A stretch of DNA of 64,000 nucleotides from Alphaproteobacteria bacterium. GTDB taxonomy: Bacteria > Pseudomonadota > Alphaproteobacteria > Micropepsales > Micropepsaceae. The stretch lies in contig JACCXK010000049.1 in assembly GCA_013697055.1 (NCBI GenBank), forward strand, positions 1 through 64,000, in the 5' to 3' direction. The position numbers were made by a program, and so were the translations under genes. A model generated the notes under the pieces. That model was not told the origin of the DNA. It saw only the letters and a program-made list of their open reading frames with translations, and did not search any database. Shown here piece by piece: positions 8,756 to 17,317 of the stretch (position 1 is the first letter of the stretch; the number at the start of each line of letters is the position of its first letter).

Positions 8756-9052
8756 CTAACTGGTCCAGCGCGGCGCTTGCTGTTCGCACACCGCCTTCAG
8801 GCCGGCGAACACCGGATTGTCACAGTCGGCGGGAACGGGTGCCGCCCCGCGCAGCCAGGCATAGACATCCTGGTCGGGCGCGGTCAGCAGCGCCTCGAAC
8901 TGGTCCAGCCCCGCCTCGTCCAGCCCGGCCAGGTTGGCATTGGCATAGGCGCCAAAGATCAGATCGACCTCCTTGAAGCCGCGCCTTTGGGCCCGAAACA
9001 AAAGGCGTTTCCGGCGGTTCTCCGAAGAGCCACCCTGTTCAAACTCTGTCAT
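8756..9052 (-). CDS. sdhE: FAD assembly factor SdhE (succinate dehydrogenase flavinylation)
   Basis: 98 residues. SdhE (SDHAF2 / former DUF339 family) helps attach FAD covalently to the flavoprotein subunit of succinate dehydrogenase. The conserved RRGFKEVDLIFGAYA matches the RGxxExD core of the family, and the downstream DQDVYAWLRG is also typical. The gene lies directly upstream of mfd with no gap and is divergent from recG; sdhE between recG and mfd is a recurrent alphaproteobacterial arrangement. The 61-base space to recG must hold promoters for both directions. Confidence 0.92.
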   Translation of the reverse strand: MTEFEQGGSSENRRKRLLFRAQRRGFKEVDLIFGAYANANLAGLDEAGLDQFEALLTAPDQDVYAWLRGAAPVPADCDNPVFAGLKAVCEQQAPRWTS

Positions 9053-9113
9053 GGGCGGGATATAGCCTTGGCAGTGTTACAGAACAACGGGCGGGCGCTA
9101 ATATCTTGCCGTC

Positions 9114-11207
9114 ATGCGGCCTTCGATTCTGTTTCCCCTGTTCGCCGAGATCCGCACCCTGTCCGGGGTGGGTCCCAAGCTGGAAAAACTGATCCAGAAG
9201 GTGGCCGGGCCTCGGCTGGTGGATCTGGTGTTCGATTTGCCAGTGGGGGTGGTGGACCGCTCCTACCAGCCCAGGCTGGCAGCGGCCGAGCCGGGCCGGA
9301 TCGCCACCGTGGCGGTGACGGTACTGGAGCATCGCGCGCCCCGCGTGAAATCCCAGCCCTATAAAGTGATGGTGTCGGACGACACCTCGCTGATGGAACT
9401 GGTGTTCTTTCGGGCACATGCCGATTACCTGGCCAAGCAGTTGCCGGTGGGCGAGAAGCGCGTGCTGTCGGGCCGCATCGAACGTTTCAAGGATCGGCTG
9501 CAGATGACCCATCCCGATTATGTCGTGGCGCCGGAGGACATCGCATCCTTTCCACTGCACGAACCGATCTATCCGTTGACCGAGGGACTGACGGCGCGGC
9601 CGATGGCCAAGGCGGTGCGGGGCGCGCTGGAAAAAGTACCGGCGATGCCGGAATGGCAGGACCCGGCCTTTGTGAAGCAGCGCAAGTGGGACGGGTTCGT
9701 CGCGGCGCTGGAAATTGCGCATGGCCCGGCGCATCACAGCGATCTTCAGCCCAGCACTCCGGCGCGCCAGCGGCTGGCCTATGACGAGTTGCTGGCCAAT
9801 CAACTGGCGCTGCTGTTGATCCGCGCCAATCTGCGCGGCGGCAAGGGCCGGGTGATCAGCGGCACGGGCAGGTTGAAAGCCAAGGCCATCGCCGCCCTGC
9901 CCTTCACCCTGACCGATCCGCAACTGGCGGCGCTGGCGGAGATCGAACAGGACATGGCCTCCGAGAAGCGCATGTTGCGGCTGCTGCAAGGCGATGTCGG
10001 CTCCGGCAAGACCATCGTAGCGCTGCTGGCGATGCTGAAGGCGGTGGAAGACGGGCTGCAGGCGGCACTGATGGCGCCCACCGAACTGCTGGTGCGCCAG
10101 CATCTCGCCTCACTGGAACCTTATGCGGCAGCGGCCGGGATACGGCTGGCCTGCCTCACCGGACGGGAAAAAGGGCTGGTGCGCGAAACCACCTTGGCGA
10201 AACTGGCGGCGGGCGAGATCGACATCCTGGTCGGCACCCATGCGTTGTTCTCTGAAGACGTCACCTTCAAGGATCTCGGGCTGGCGGTGGTGGACGAGCA
10301 GCACCGCTTCGGCGTGCACCAGCGCATGCAATTGCAATCCAAAGGCAAGCCGGCGGATGTGCTGGTGATGACCGCAACGCCCATCCCGCGCACTTTGGCG
10401 CTGACCGCCTATGGCGACATGGATGTGTCCAAGATTACCGGCCGGCCGCCCGGCCGAAAGCCGGTGGAGACTCGGGTGATGGGTGCCGCCCGCATGGACG
10501 ATCTGATCACCCATCTGCGCACGGCACTGGACCGTGGCGCGCGCGCCTATTGGGTCTGTCCGCTGGTGGATGAGTCCGAAAAGATCGATCTGGCCGCCGC
10601 CCAGGAGCGCGCCGTGATGCTGCGCCAGGCCTTGGGCCTGAATGCCCCTCATCAAATAGGGCTGGTGCACGGCAAGATGAAAGCCACCGAGCGCGATGCC
10701 GCGATGACTGCATTCAAAACCGGTGAGACTCAGCTTCTGGTCGCCACCACGGTGATCGAGGTCGGCGTGGACGTGCCGGAGGCCACCATCATGGTGGTGG
10801 AACACGCCGAACGCTTCGGCCTGTCGCAATTGCATCAATTGCGGGGCCGGGTCGGGCGCGGCAGCGGCAAATCCAGCTGCATCCTGTTGTGGCATGAGCC
10901 GCTGGGCGTCACCGCCAAGGCAAGGCTCAAGACCATGCGTGAAACCGATGATGGTTTTGTCATTGCAGAAGAAGATCTGCGCCTGCGCGGGCCGGGCGAA
11001 GTATTGGGCAAACGCCAAAGCGGGATGGAGGAATTCCGCATGGCCGATCCGACGGCGCATGCCGACCTGCTGGCCGTGGCGCATGACGATGCGCGCCTGG
11101 TGCTGGCGCGCGACCCGGATCTCAAATCCCAACGCGGCGATGCCCTGCGGGTACTGCTCTACCTGTTCGGGCGCGACGAAGCCGTGCGCTACCTGCGCAC
11201 GGGATAA
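9114..11207 (+). CDS. recG: ATP-dependent DNA helicase RecG
   Basis: 697 residues, full length. RecG remodels stalled replication forks and Holliday junctions. The N-terminal part has the wedge/OB domain (LSGVGPKLEKLIQKV at the start), then Walker A GDVGSGKTIVA near residue 292 and the DEQH box VVDEQHRFGVHQRM near 392. The helicase C domain carries LHQLRGRVGRG, and the C-terminal region has the conserved LRLRGPGEVLGKRQSG. It starts at the first ATG after the divergent spacer; no strong ribosome site is seen. It ends just before a strong hairpin terminator. Confidence 0.97.
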   Translation: MRPSILFPLFAEIRTLSGVGPKLEKLIQKVAGPRLVDLVFDLPVGVVDRSYQPRLAAAEPGRIATVAVTVLEHRAPRVKSQPYKVMVSDDTSLMELVFFRAHADYLAKQLPVGEKRVLSGRIERFKDRLQMTHPDYVVAPEDIASFPLHEPIYPLTEGLTARPMAKAVRGALEKVPAMPEWQDPAFVKQRKWDGFVAALEIAHGPAHHSDLQPSTPARQRLAYDELLANQLALLLIRANLRGGKGRVISGTGRLKAKAIAALPFTLTDPQLAALAEIEQDMASEKRMLRLLQGDVGSGKTIVALLAMLKAVEDGLQAALMAPTELLVRQHLASLEPYAAAAGIRLACLTGREKGLVRETTLAKLAAGEIDILVGTHALFSEDVTFKDLGLAVVDEQHRFGVHQRMQLQSKGKPADVLVMTATPIPRTLALTAYGDMDVSKITGRPPGRKPVETRVMGAARMDDLITHLRTALDRGARAYWVCPLVDESEKIDLAAAQERAVMLRQALGLNAPHQIGLVHGKMKATERDAAMTAFKTGETQLLVATTVIEVGVDVPEATIMVVEHAERFGLSQLHQLRGRVGRGSGKSSCILLWHEPLGVTAKARLKTMRETDDGFVIAEEDLRLRGPGEVLGKRQSGMEEFRMADPTAHADLLAVAHDDARLVLARDPDLKSQRGDALRVLLYLFGRDEAVRYLRTG

Positions 11208-11210
11208 AAA

Positions 11211-11234
11211 AGAAGCCCGCCGGAGCGGGCTTCT
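11211..11234. terminator. Intrinsic terminator between convergent recG and the Ala-rich protein gene
   Basis: A perfect 10-base stem AGAAGCCCGC / GCGGGCTTCT with a 4-base loop begins three bases after the recG stop codon. It is preceded by a run of A and followed by a T/C-rich tract, so it can serve both convergent genes. Confidence 0.85.
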
Positions 11235-11246
11235 TCTTTCCAGATT

Positions 11247-11624
11247 TTAGTTGGCGTGGACTTCCGCGCGGGCATTGTCTGCGCGGTCGATGGCATTATT
11301 GCGCTCAGAGGTCGCCACATCGGCGCGGGTCTGGGCGTTGTTGGCCTGGGCCGCCGCGCTGTCTGCTGCCGCCTGCGCGGTATTCGCCTGGGCCTGCGAT
11401 GCGCTGGCGTCGGTCTTGGCCGCATTGGCCTGCGCCTGCGCACTGGCGGCATCAGCCGCATTGGCATTGGCTTCGTCTTGGGCATCTTCCTTCTGCATCT
11501 GGGCCTTCATGGCGTCGGATTTGGCCTGATGCAGATCGGCCTTGGCCTGTTCGCGGGCGACCGGATCCGCCAGAACCGGCGTAGCCGTCAGTGCGGCAAT
11601 CGCCGCGAGTGTCATAAATTTCAT
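11247..11624 (-). CDS. Exported Ala-rich coiled-coil protein with 14-residue repeats
   Basis: 125 residues. A signal peptide (MKFMTLAAIAALTATPVLA) is followed by about 105 residues made mostly of Ala, Gln, Asn, Asp, Lys and Arg with no Gly, Pro, aromatic residue or Cys after the first few positions. Such a chain should be one long helix. In the second half a 14-residue unit of the form QAQANxAxxxADxx repeats about three times, which equals two heptads, so a left-handed coiled coil with small Ala cores (like the Lpp lipoprotein helix) is plausible. There is no lipobox Cys. The ATG at 11624 follows AGGAGAGCAGG. Function unknown; a periplasmic structural role is an inference. Confidence 0.7.
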   Translation of the reverse strand: MKFMTLAAIAALTATPVLADPVAREQAKADLHQAKSDAMKAQMQKEDAQDEANANAADAASAQAQANAAKTDASASQAQANTAQAAADSAAAQANNAQTRADVATSERNNAIDRADNARAEVHAN

Positions 11625-11709
11625 CCTGCTCTCCTGTGTGAGATGTGCAGGGATAGAACTTGGTGCGCGCAAACTGGTTGCAGCAGTTCCGCGAGAAACC
11701 CTGTCGGAA

Positions 11710-12480
11710 CTATTGCGACTTGCCGGTCAGGCGGTACGCCACAAGGCCGACGGCTTCATGAGTCGCAAAATCCGTCATTTCGAGATTGGCGCCGATATTG
11801 TAAAATCCGCCAAAACCGATATCGGGGCCTGTGATGTAATCGCTGGGCCAGGCCAGCATCGGCCAATCCAGTTTGCGCGCGATGGCCATGGCGCGGGGCA
11901 TGTGCACGGCCGATGTCACCAGCAACCAGACCTCGCCCGGCTTTGGTTTCACCATCGCTTTAGAATAAAGAATATTTTCGTAGGTGTTGCGCGAACGCGG
12001 TTCCAGGATCAGGCGCTTGGAATCCAACCCCATTCCGGTCAGGACATAGCGCGCGGTTTCCGCTTCCGACCAGTCCACGCCTCCCAGCACGCCGGAGCCG
12101 CCGCTGAACACAACGCGCGCGTTCGGATAATGCCGGGCGGCGGCATAGGCCTCGGTCAACCGGTAGGCGGTGCCGTTGGTGGCCGGCGCGTGGCGGGTCC
12201 GCAGCACCCAGGTGTTGTAGCCGCCCCCCAGGATCAGAATGCCATCGACGCGGGCAGACCAGTCGCCGCGCGGATACTGATTCTCGATCGCGCGGACCAG
12301 GTATCCGCCCAGCGGCGACATCCCCGCCACCACCAACACCAGCACCGCCGCGAGCATCAACCGCCGCGCCGCCCGCAGCCGGCCCAGGAACAGGCACAGC
12401 GCGCCAGCCAGTATCAAAAGCCCCAGCCAATGGCTGGGCGCCGCCAGGATCCAGAAAATCTTGGAGACCGCGAAAAACAT
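11710..12480 (-). CDS. YdcF/ElyC family membrane protein (DUF218)
   Basis: 256 residues. Two N-terminal membrane helices (about residues 5-30 and 40-60) are followed by a DUF218 domain: DGILILGGGYN, VVFSGGSGVLGG, EAETARYVLTGMG, LEPRSRNTYENI and LVTSAVHMPRAM are all conserved signatures. Relatives such as SanA and ElyC influence envelope integrity and peptidoglycan precursor use, but the biochemical activity of the family is not settled. The domain should face the periplasm. Transcribed away from the next gene, with a short divergent spacer (12481-12553). Confidence 0.85.
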   Translation of the reverse strand: MFFAVSKIFWILAAPSHWLGLLILAGALCLFLGRLRAARRLMLAAVLVLVVAGMSPLGGYLVRAIENQYPRGDWSARVDGILILGGGYNTWVLRTRHAPATNGTAYRLTEAYAAARHYPNARVVFSGGSGVLGGVDWSEAETARYVLTGMGLDSKRLILEPRSRNTYENILYSKAMVKPKPGEVWLLVTSAVHMPRAMAIARKLDWPMLAWPSDYITGPDIGFGGFYNIGANLEMTDFATHEAVGLVAYRLTGKSQ

Positions 12481-12553
12481 GGAGCCATAGCGTCACAAAA
12501 TATAAGACCAGACAAGGATTGCCCGCGCCGGGGTTTCGCGGCAGAACCGCGTG

Positions 12554-13654
12554 ATGGAAAGGTTCGAGACAGACGCGGTGGTGATCGGCGCGGGCGCGGT
12601 GGGACTTGCCATCGCCCGCCGGCTGGAAGAAGCCGGGCACGACACCATCGTCCTGGAGAAGAACGAACATATCGGCATGGAAACCAGCGCCCGCAACAGC
12701 GAGGTGATCCATGCCGGCATCTATTACGCCAGGGACTCGTTGAAGGCGCGGTTGTGCGTGAAAGGCAAGCGCCTGCTCTATGATTTCTGCGCCAGCCATG
12801 GCGTGCCGCACAAACAGTTGGGCAAGCTGATCGTGGGCCATGCGGCGCAAGGCGCCCAGATCGCGGCTCTCGCCAAGGCGGCGGTGGACAATGGCGTGGA
12901 TGATCTGAAACCCCTCACCGCGCGCGACATCGCGAGGCTGGAGCCGGAGATCAAAGCCGATGAAGGCCTGTTCTCGCCTTCCACCGGCATCATCGACAGT
13001 CATCAATATATGCTGGCACTGCTGGGCGACCGCACCCTGGTGCGCGACAGCGAAGTGAAGAGGATCGCGCGCAGCGGCGACGGCTGGACGCTGTCGGTGA
13101 CCAGCCAGGAAGATGAAATCGCGCTGGAGGCGCGGCTGGTGGTCAATGCCGCCGGCTTGTGGGCACAGAAACTCGCTGCCCGCATCGAAGGGTTGACGGA
13201 CATCCCGCCGCTGGTGCTGGCCAAGGGCAGCTATGCGAGCCTCGCGGTAAAAAGCCCGTTCCGGCACCTGGTCTATCCGGTACCCGAGCCCGGCGGGTTG
13301 GGGGTGCATGTGACATTGGACATGGGGGGGCGGGCGCGTTTCGGCCCCAATGTCGAATGGCTGGCCAGCAACGATCCCGCCGCGATCGATTACACCGTAT
13401 CGCCGGACATCGCCGCCGCCTTCGCGCCGGTGATCGCATCCTACTGGCCCGGCGTGAAGGCCGAGATGCTGACGCCGGACTATGCGGGGGTGCGGCCTAA
13501 GCTGTCGGGACCGCGCCAGCCGGCCGCCGATTTCCGCATCGATGGGCCGCAAGTGCATGGGTTGCCTGGGCTGGTCAACCTGTTCGGCATGGAATCGCCC
13601 GGCCTGACTTCATCGCTGGCCATCGCCGAATATGTCGTGGACTTGCTGGCGTAA
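12554..13654 (+). CDS. FAD-dependent oxidoreductase of the L-2-hydroxyglutarate oxidase (LhgO/L2HGDH) family
   Basis: 366 residues of the DAO superfamily. The N-terminal dinucleotide-binding motif VVIGAGAVGLAIARRLEEAG is followed by an acidic end to the second strand (VLEKNEHIG), as expected for FAD. ETSARNSEVIHAGIYY is the hallmark of the L-2-hydroxyglutarate dehydrogenase group, and GVRPKLSGP with NLFGMESPGLTSSLAIAEYV is the C-terminal FAD-contact region. The likely reaction is oxidation of L-2-hydroxyglutarate to 2-oxoglutarate, a metabolite-repair step. It is somewhat shorter than E. coli LhgO, so a related 2-hydroxy acid is also possible. ATG at 12554 is preferred to the GTG at 12551. 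Confidence 0.75.
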   Translation: MERFETDAVVIGAGAVGLAIARRLEEAGHDTIVLEKNEHIGMETSARNSEVIHAGIYYARDSLKARLCVKGKRLLYDFCASHGVPHKQLGKLIVGHAAQGAQIAALAKAAVDNGVDDLKPLTARDIARLEPEIKADEGLFSPSTGIIDSHQYMLALLGDRTLVRDSEVKRIARSGDGWTLSVTSQEDEIALEARLVVNAAGLWAQKLAARIEGLTDIPPLVLAKGSYASLAVKSPFRHLVYPVPEPGGLGVHVTLDMGGRARFGPNVEWLASNDPAAIDYTVSPDIAAAFAPVIASYWPGVKAEMLTPDYAGVRPKLSGPRQPAADFRIDGPQVHGLPGLVNLFGMESPGLTSSLAIAEYVVDLLA

Positions 13655-15247
13655 CTACCAGAGCGATGGCGTCAGCACCCGCGCATCGCTCAGGGCGAAG
13701 CCGGACCAGTCCAGCGCCGGCAAGGGCGCAGCGGCGGCAGCCAATATCTCTTCCAGTTCTTTCAGTGAGGTCACGCCCGTCACCGCCACATCAACCTGCG
13801 GACAGGACAGCACAAAACCAAGCGCGGCGGCCAGCGGGGTGCTGCCTGCTGCTGCAATCCAGTCCCGCGCGTCTTTCAGCAGCGGCGCGGCGGCGCGCAG
13901 ATTCTCCGGCGGGTTTTCCAGAAACAACAGGCCCTGCAGGAAGATGGAGCGGGCATGGACTTCCACGCCCAATTCCTTCAGCCGCGCCAGCGAGCCATCG
14001 CGCAACAGCCGCTGATCCAGCAGGCTGAACGGCACCTGCATGGCATCGGGCCGGAAGCGCCGGGCCAGCGCGGCCGGATCATCCGCGACATAAGCGGAAA
14101 TGCCGATGCCGCCAACAGCGCCCTCGTCCTTCAATCCGCGCAACGCAAGCCACAGCGCTTCACCGTCCGTGCCCAACAAGTCGGACACGGCATGGACCAG
14201 CAACAGGTCGACGCGTCCCAGCGCGGCGACGGATTGGCGGGCGCGGGCGATCACCGCCGGGACACCCTGTTTCATGCTGATGGTCTTGGTGACGATGCGG
14301 AAGGCGCTGGTATCGGCCTGCGCCAGCACCTGTTCGGCCTCGCCGTAATTGGCGGCGGTATCCAGCAGGCCCACCCCGGCCCGCGCCGCCCGCGCCAGGA
14401 TGGCGCGCGCCTCGGCCGGCGGCACCTGGCCGCGCACATTCGAGATGCCATAGGCCTGGCCGAACTGCACCGTGCCGATGCCCAGCCTCCGGGCCGCACC
14501 CGGGCGTTCCACCTCGGTCACCAGCTTCTGGCGGACATGCGCATTCATGGCGCGGTATTGCGGTTCGTTCCGCAGCAACGTGAGGACGGCGGTGAGCGGC
14601 AGCTCGCCGGCCACCGCGCCAAGGCGCTCGTAAACAGCGCGCAGGAAAGCGAGATCTTCCGGCGTGTCCACGCTGAGACGCTCGGACGGCACCGCCAGCG
14701 GCGCATAGGCCGCCACGGTGACGGTTTTGACGGCGCCCGGATGATACTTGAAATAGCTGGTGACATGCTCGCGCGCGATCTCGTCGTCGCCCGCATGGAT
14801 GGTAAGCCAGTCCAGACCTGCGCGGGAAAACGCATCGGCGCCTTCATGGGCGCAAAGCGCGCCGGCTTCCAGCTGCACAAAATCGCCGTCGCCCAGGCTT
14901 TGCACCAGATAATCGATCAGGCCCGGATCGATCAGCGGCGCATCGCCGGTGATGCGCAGCAGGGTCGCCGCGTCCGTCGCTTCTGCCGCCAGGCGGTAAC
15001 GCTCGAGCACATTCTGCAGGGGGCCGCGCACGCACACAATGCCTTCACCCGCACAGAAGCTCTCGATGGCGTCGTCAGCAGGATCGGTGGACGTCGCAAC
15101 GGCGATCCGGTCGACCGTCCGGCATTGCCGCAGGCGATGGATGCTGTGCCACAACAGCGGTTTGCCCGCGACCGGCATCAGCACCTTGCCCGGCAGGCGC
15201 GAGGAGCCCATGCGTGCCTGGATGACGGCGACGACGGGACCGGTCAT
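13655..15247 (-). CDS. Fusion: SpsF-type cytidylyltransferase domain + aldo/keto reductase
   Basis: 530 residues with two enzymes in one chain. Residues 1 to about 235 are a SpsF/NeuA-like nucleotidyltransferase: VIQARMGSSRLPGKVL is the intact nucleotide-binding signature and LRITGDAPLIDPGLID the metal region. From about residue 250 to the end is an aldo/keto reductase (RLGIGTVQFGQAYGIS) with the full catalytic set: Asp and Tyr in LLDTAANYGEAE, Lys in IVTKT and His in LLLVHAV. The first domain would activate an acidic sugar as a CMP or similar nucleotide; the second would reduce a carbonyl in the same pathway. It is the last gene of the minus-strand operon, with no gap after the NeuB-like gene. 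The fusion is what I see; the substrate is not known. Confidence 0.85.
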   Translation of the reverse strand: MTGPVVAVIQARMGSSRLPGKVLMPVAGKPLLWHSIHRLRQCRTVDRIAVATSTDPADDAIESFCAGEGIVCVRGPLQNVLERYRLAAEATDAATLLRITGDAPLIDPGLIDYLVQSLGDGDFVQLEAGALCAHEGADAFSRAGLDWLTIHAGDDEIAREHVTSYFKYHPGAVKTVTVAAYAPLAVPSERLSVDTPEDLAFLRAVYERLGAVAGELPLTAVLTLLRNEPQYRAMNAHVRQKLVTEVERPGAARRLGIGTVQFGQAYGISNVRGQVPPAEARAILARAARAGVGLLDTAANYGEAEQVLAQADTSAFRIVTKTISMKQGVPAVIARARQSVAALGRVDLLLVHAVSDLLGTDGEALWLALRGLKDEGAVGGIGISAYVADDPAALARRFRPDAMQVPFSLLDQRLLRDGSLARLKELGVEVHARSIFLQGLLFLENPPENLRAAAPLLKDARDWIAAAGSTPLAAALGFVLSCPQVDVAVTGVTSLKELEEILAAAAAPLPALDWSGFALSDARVLTPSLW

Positions 15248-16105
15248 TTATGCTGGCGTCCAGCTTTCGCGCACATGTTTGAAGGGGCGCAAGCCATCCG
15301 CCGGATCGGCGCGCCATTCCCGGTCGGGCAGTTCGGCCGGCACCGGTTCCTTGAAGCCCTTGCCGTCGGCGGTCATCGCCTGCCGGATGCGCGCAATCAC
15401 CGGGGTGATTTCCTGCGGCAACCAGCAATGGCCGGTGTGATATTCCTCGCCGGTGCCGTCCAGGTCCAGGTGCAATTCAATGGTTTGCGCATTCCAGTGA
15501 TGCACCGCGCGTTCGATCACCGCAGGCGAGCGGGAATGATCCGACCAACCGGTCTTGGCGCCCGTTTCGCGGCGGATAGCCTCGATGGCCGAAAGATTGG
15601 ACTGCTCCGGCGGCGACGGATAGGCGGAAACACAGTGCAGAACAGTGATGTCCTTGGCGCCGGACTTCTCCAACGTGGACACCGCCGCCTTGATCTCGGG
15701 CATGACCGCCATGCCGGTGGAGATGATCACGGGCTTGCCTGTCTTGGCGCAGGCCTTCAGCAGGTCGGTCCACAGCAGCTCATAAGACGCCACCTTATAG
15801 AAGGCGACGTAGGGCTCCAGCTCCGCCACCGCTTCCAGATAGAAAGGCGTGCAGGAGAACTCCACGCCCTTTTCCTGGCAGCGTTTCGCCAACGGAGCGA
15901 GATGCTCCAGTGGCAATTCCCAGGCGACGCGCTTTCGGTGCTGCGAGCTCTTGGCCAGGATCTCGGGCGCAAAAAGTTGCGCGACGCGGAAAAGCTGGAA
16001 TTTTACGGCATCGAAACCGGCCTCGGCGGCGGCATCCACGAAAGCGATGGAGCGGTCCAGGTCCTGGGCATGGTTGCTGGAGACTTCGGCGATGAACTTG
16101 ACCAT
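15248..16105 (-). CDS. NeuB/PseI-like nonulosonate synthase, short form without SAF domain
   Basis: 285 residues, homologous to the TIM-barrel half of N-acetylneuraminate synthases, which condense phosphoenolpyruvate with an aldose. FIAEVSSNHAQDLDRS, FDAVKFQLFR, KVASYELLWTDLL, VIISTGMAVMPEI, VLHCVSAYPSP and GWSDHSRSP follow the order of the family. Typical members are about 335-350 residues and end in an antifreeze-like (SAF) domain that completes the active site of the partner subunit; here the chain stops soon after the barrel. The region near HTGHCWLPQEI also departs from the usual pattern. It probably makes an unusual 2-keto-3-deoxy sugar acid. TGA-ATG junction with the upstream ATP-grasp gene. 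Confidence 0.8.
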   Translation of the reverse strand: MVKFIAEVSSNHAQDLDRSIAFVDAAAEAGFDAVKFQLFRVAQLFAPEILAKSSQHRKRVAWELPLEHLAPLAKRCQEKGVEFSCTPFYLEAVAELEPYVAFYKVASYELLWTDLLKACAKTGKPVIISTGMAVMPEIKAAVSTLEKSGAKDITVLHCVSAYPSPPEQSNLSAIEAIRRETGAKTGWSDHSRSPAVIERAVHHWNAQTIELHLDLDGTGEEYHTGHCWLPQEITPVIARIRQAMTADGKGFKEPVPAELPDREWRADPADGLRPFKHVRESWTPA

Positions 16106-17317
16106 TCAGGCCTCCACCAGGAATTCGACGCGCGCCACAGCGGCTTGCGCCGCGGCGACGGCTTGTTCGCGGGTCGGGGCGCAGGAAATGACATAGCCGA
16201 CGCGCGAAGGATGATTTTCCAGCGCCGCGATCGTCTCGCCGGGACGCGCCCAGACATCGACTTTCCGGATATGATCGGCGCCCTTGGCCGCCGGCAGGCC
16301 GCGAATTTCGCGGATGGTGCCGGGGGTGGGGAAGAAATAGCGCTGCGAGGTGGCGAGATTGCGGGTGGGCACAAAGCGCGCCGGGTCGATCCCGTTACCC
16401 ACCGCCATGTCCACCAATATGTCCACAATATCCACGCCGGTGGACCATGGCACCTTGTCGTAACAGAAATTGCCGCCGGACAGCCGCGCCGCGATCTCGA
16501 TGACATAGGGCTTGCCGTCATCGCCGAAGATCATGTCGCCCTTGGCAGGACCCCAGTCGATGCCGAGGGCGCGGGCAGCCTTCTCGAACTCGGCTTCGAC
16601 GGCGCGCTTGTCGGTGTCGTTCAGGAGGGTGGGAATGTCGCCGCCATCCTCGACCATGAAGGGCACGGCATCGTCCAGCCGGGCATAATTGCGGTCGGCA
16701 AAGCCGGTGCAATAAAACTTGCCGTCATGCACCAGCCCTTCGGTGCTGATCTGCAGGCCGGTGATGAATTTCTCCGCAATTACTTCGCCCGAATAGGCAA
16801 AGCCGCGCGAATATTCGAAGGCAGCTTGGATATCCATGTCGGCGCTCAGGCGCTGCACGCCCCGGGCGCCGGAATTGTCCACCGGCTTGATGACAATGGG
16901 AAAACCGGTTTTTGCGATGAAGGATTTGAGATCGGCCAGGCCGGCGATGCGGGCGAACAGCGGCACATTCACGCCCGCTTCGCGCAGCTTTTCCTTCATG
17001 TGCAGCTTGTGGACGCACAATTCCGCCACCGCGACGGGAATGTGCCGGGCGCCCAGCGCCTCACCCGCTGCCGCGACCATGTGGGGAATGTCGCTGGCGA
17101 TGGTCATCACGCCGTCAATTTTCGACGGGTAATATCTCACGAAGTTCAGGATGGCGTCCTTGTCGCGGGTGCTGACCAGATGGAATTCGTCGGCCATGGC
17201 CCGGCCATCGGCCTTGGAGTTCATGTCCAGCACAACCGTGCGGATGCCCTTGGCCTTGGCGGCGGCGATGGCCGCGACCTGTTCCTTGCCGGCCCCCAGG
17301 ATCAGCAATGTCTTCAT
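16106..17317 (-). CDS. ATP-grasp ligase
   Basis: 403 residues. The N-terminal pre-grasp domain begins LLILGAGKEQVAAIAAAKAKG, and the ATP-grasp fold follows: KPVDNSGARGVQRL near residue 145 (ATP lysine and glycine loop), STEGLVHDGKFY, and the metal-binding YVIEIAARLSGGNF near 270. The family joins a carboxylate, through an acyl phosphate, to an amine or thiol. In an amino-sugar cluster an amide-forming role (acylating an amino group on the sugar) is plausible but inferred. The ATG overlaps the SDR stop in an ATGA junction. I rejected a longer upstream reading of the frame because it runs through the SDR gene. Confidence 0.8.
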   Translation of the reverse strand: MKTLLILGAGKEQVAAIAAAKAKGIRTVVLDMNSKADGRAMADEFHLVSTRDKDAILNFVRYYPSKIDGVMTIASDIPHMVAAAGEALGARHIPVAVAELCVHKLHMKEKLREAGVNVPLFARIAGLADLKSFIAKTGFPIVIKPVDNSGARGVQRLSADMDIQAAFEYSRGFAYSGEVIAEKFITGLQISTEGLVHDGKFYCTGFADRNYARLDDAVPFMVEDGGDIPTLLNDTDKRAVEAEFEKAARALGIDWGPAKGDMIFGDDGKPYVIEIAARLSGGNFCYDKVPWSTGVDIVDILVDMAVGNGIDPARFVPTRNLATSQRYFFPTPGTIREIRGLPAAKGADHIRKVDVWARPGETIAALENHPSRVGYVISCAPTREQAVAAAQAAVARVEFLVEA

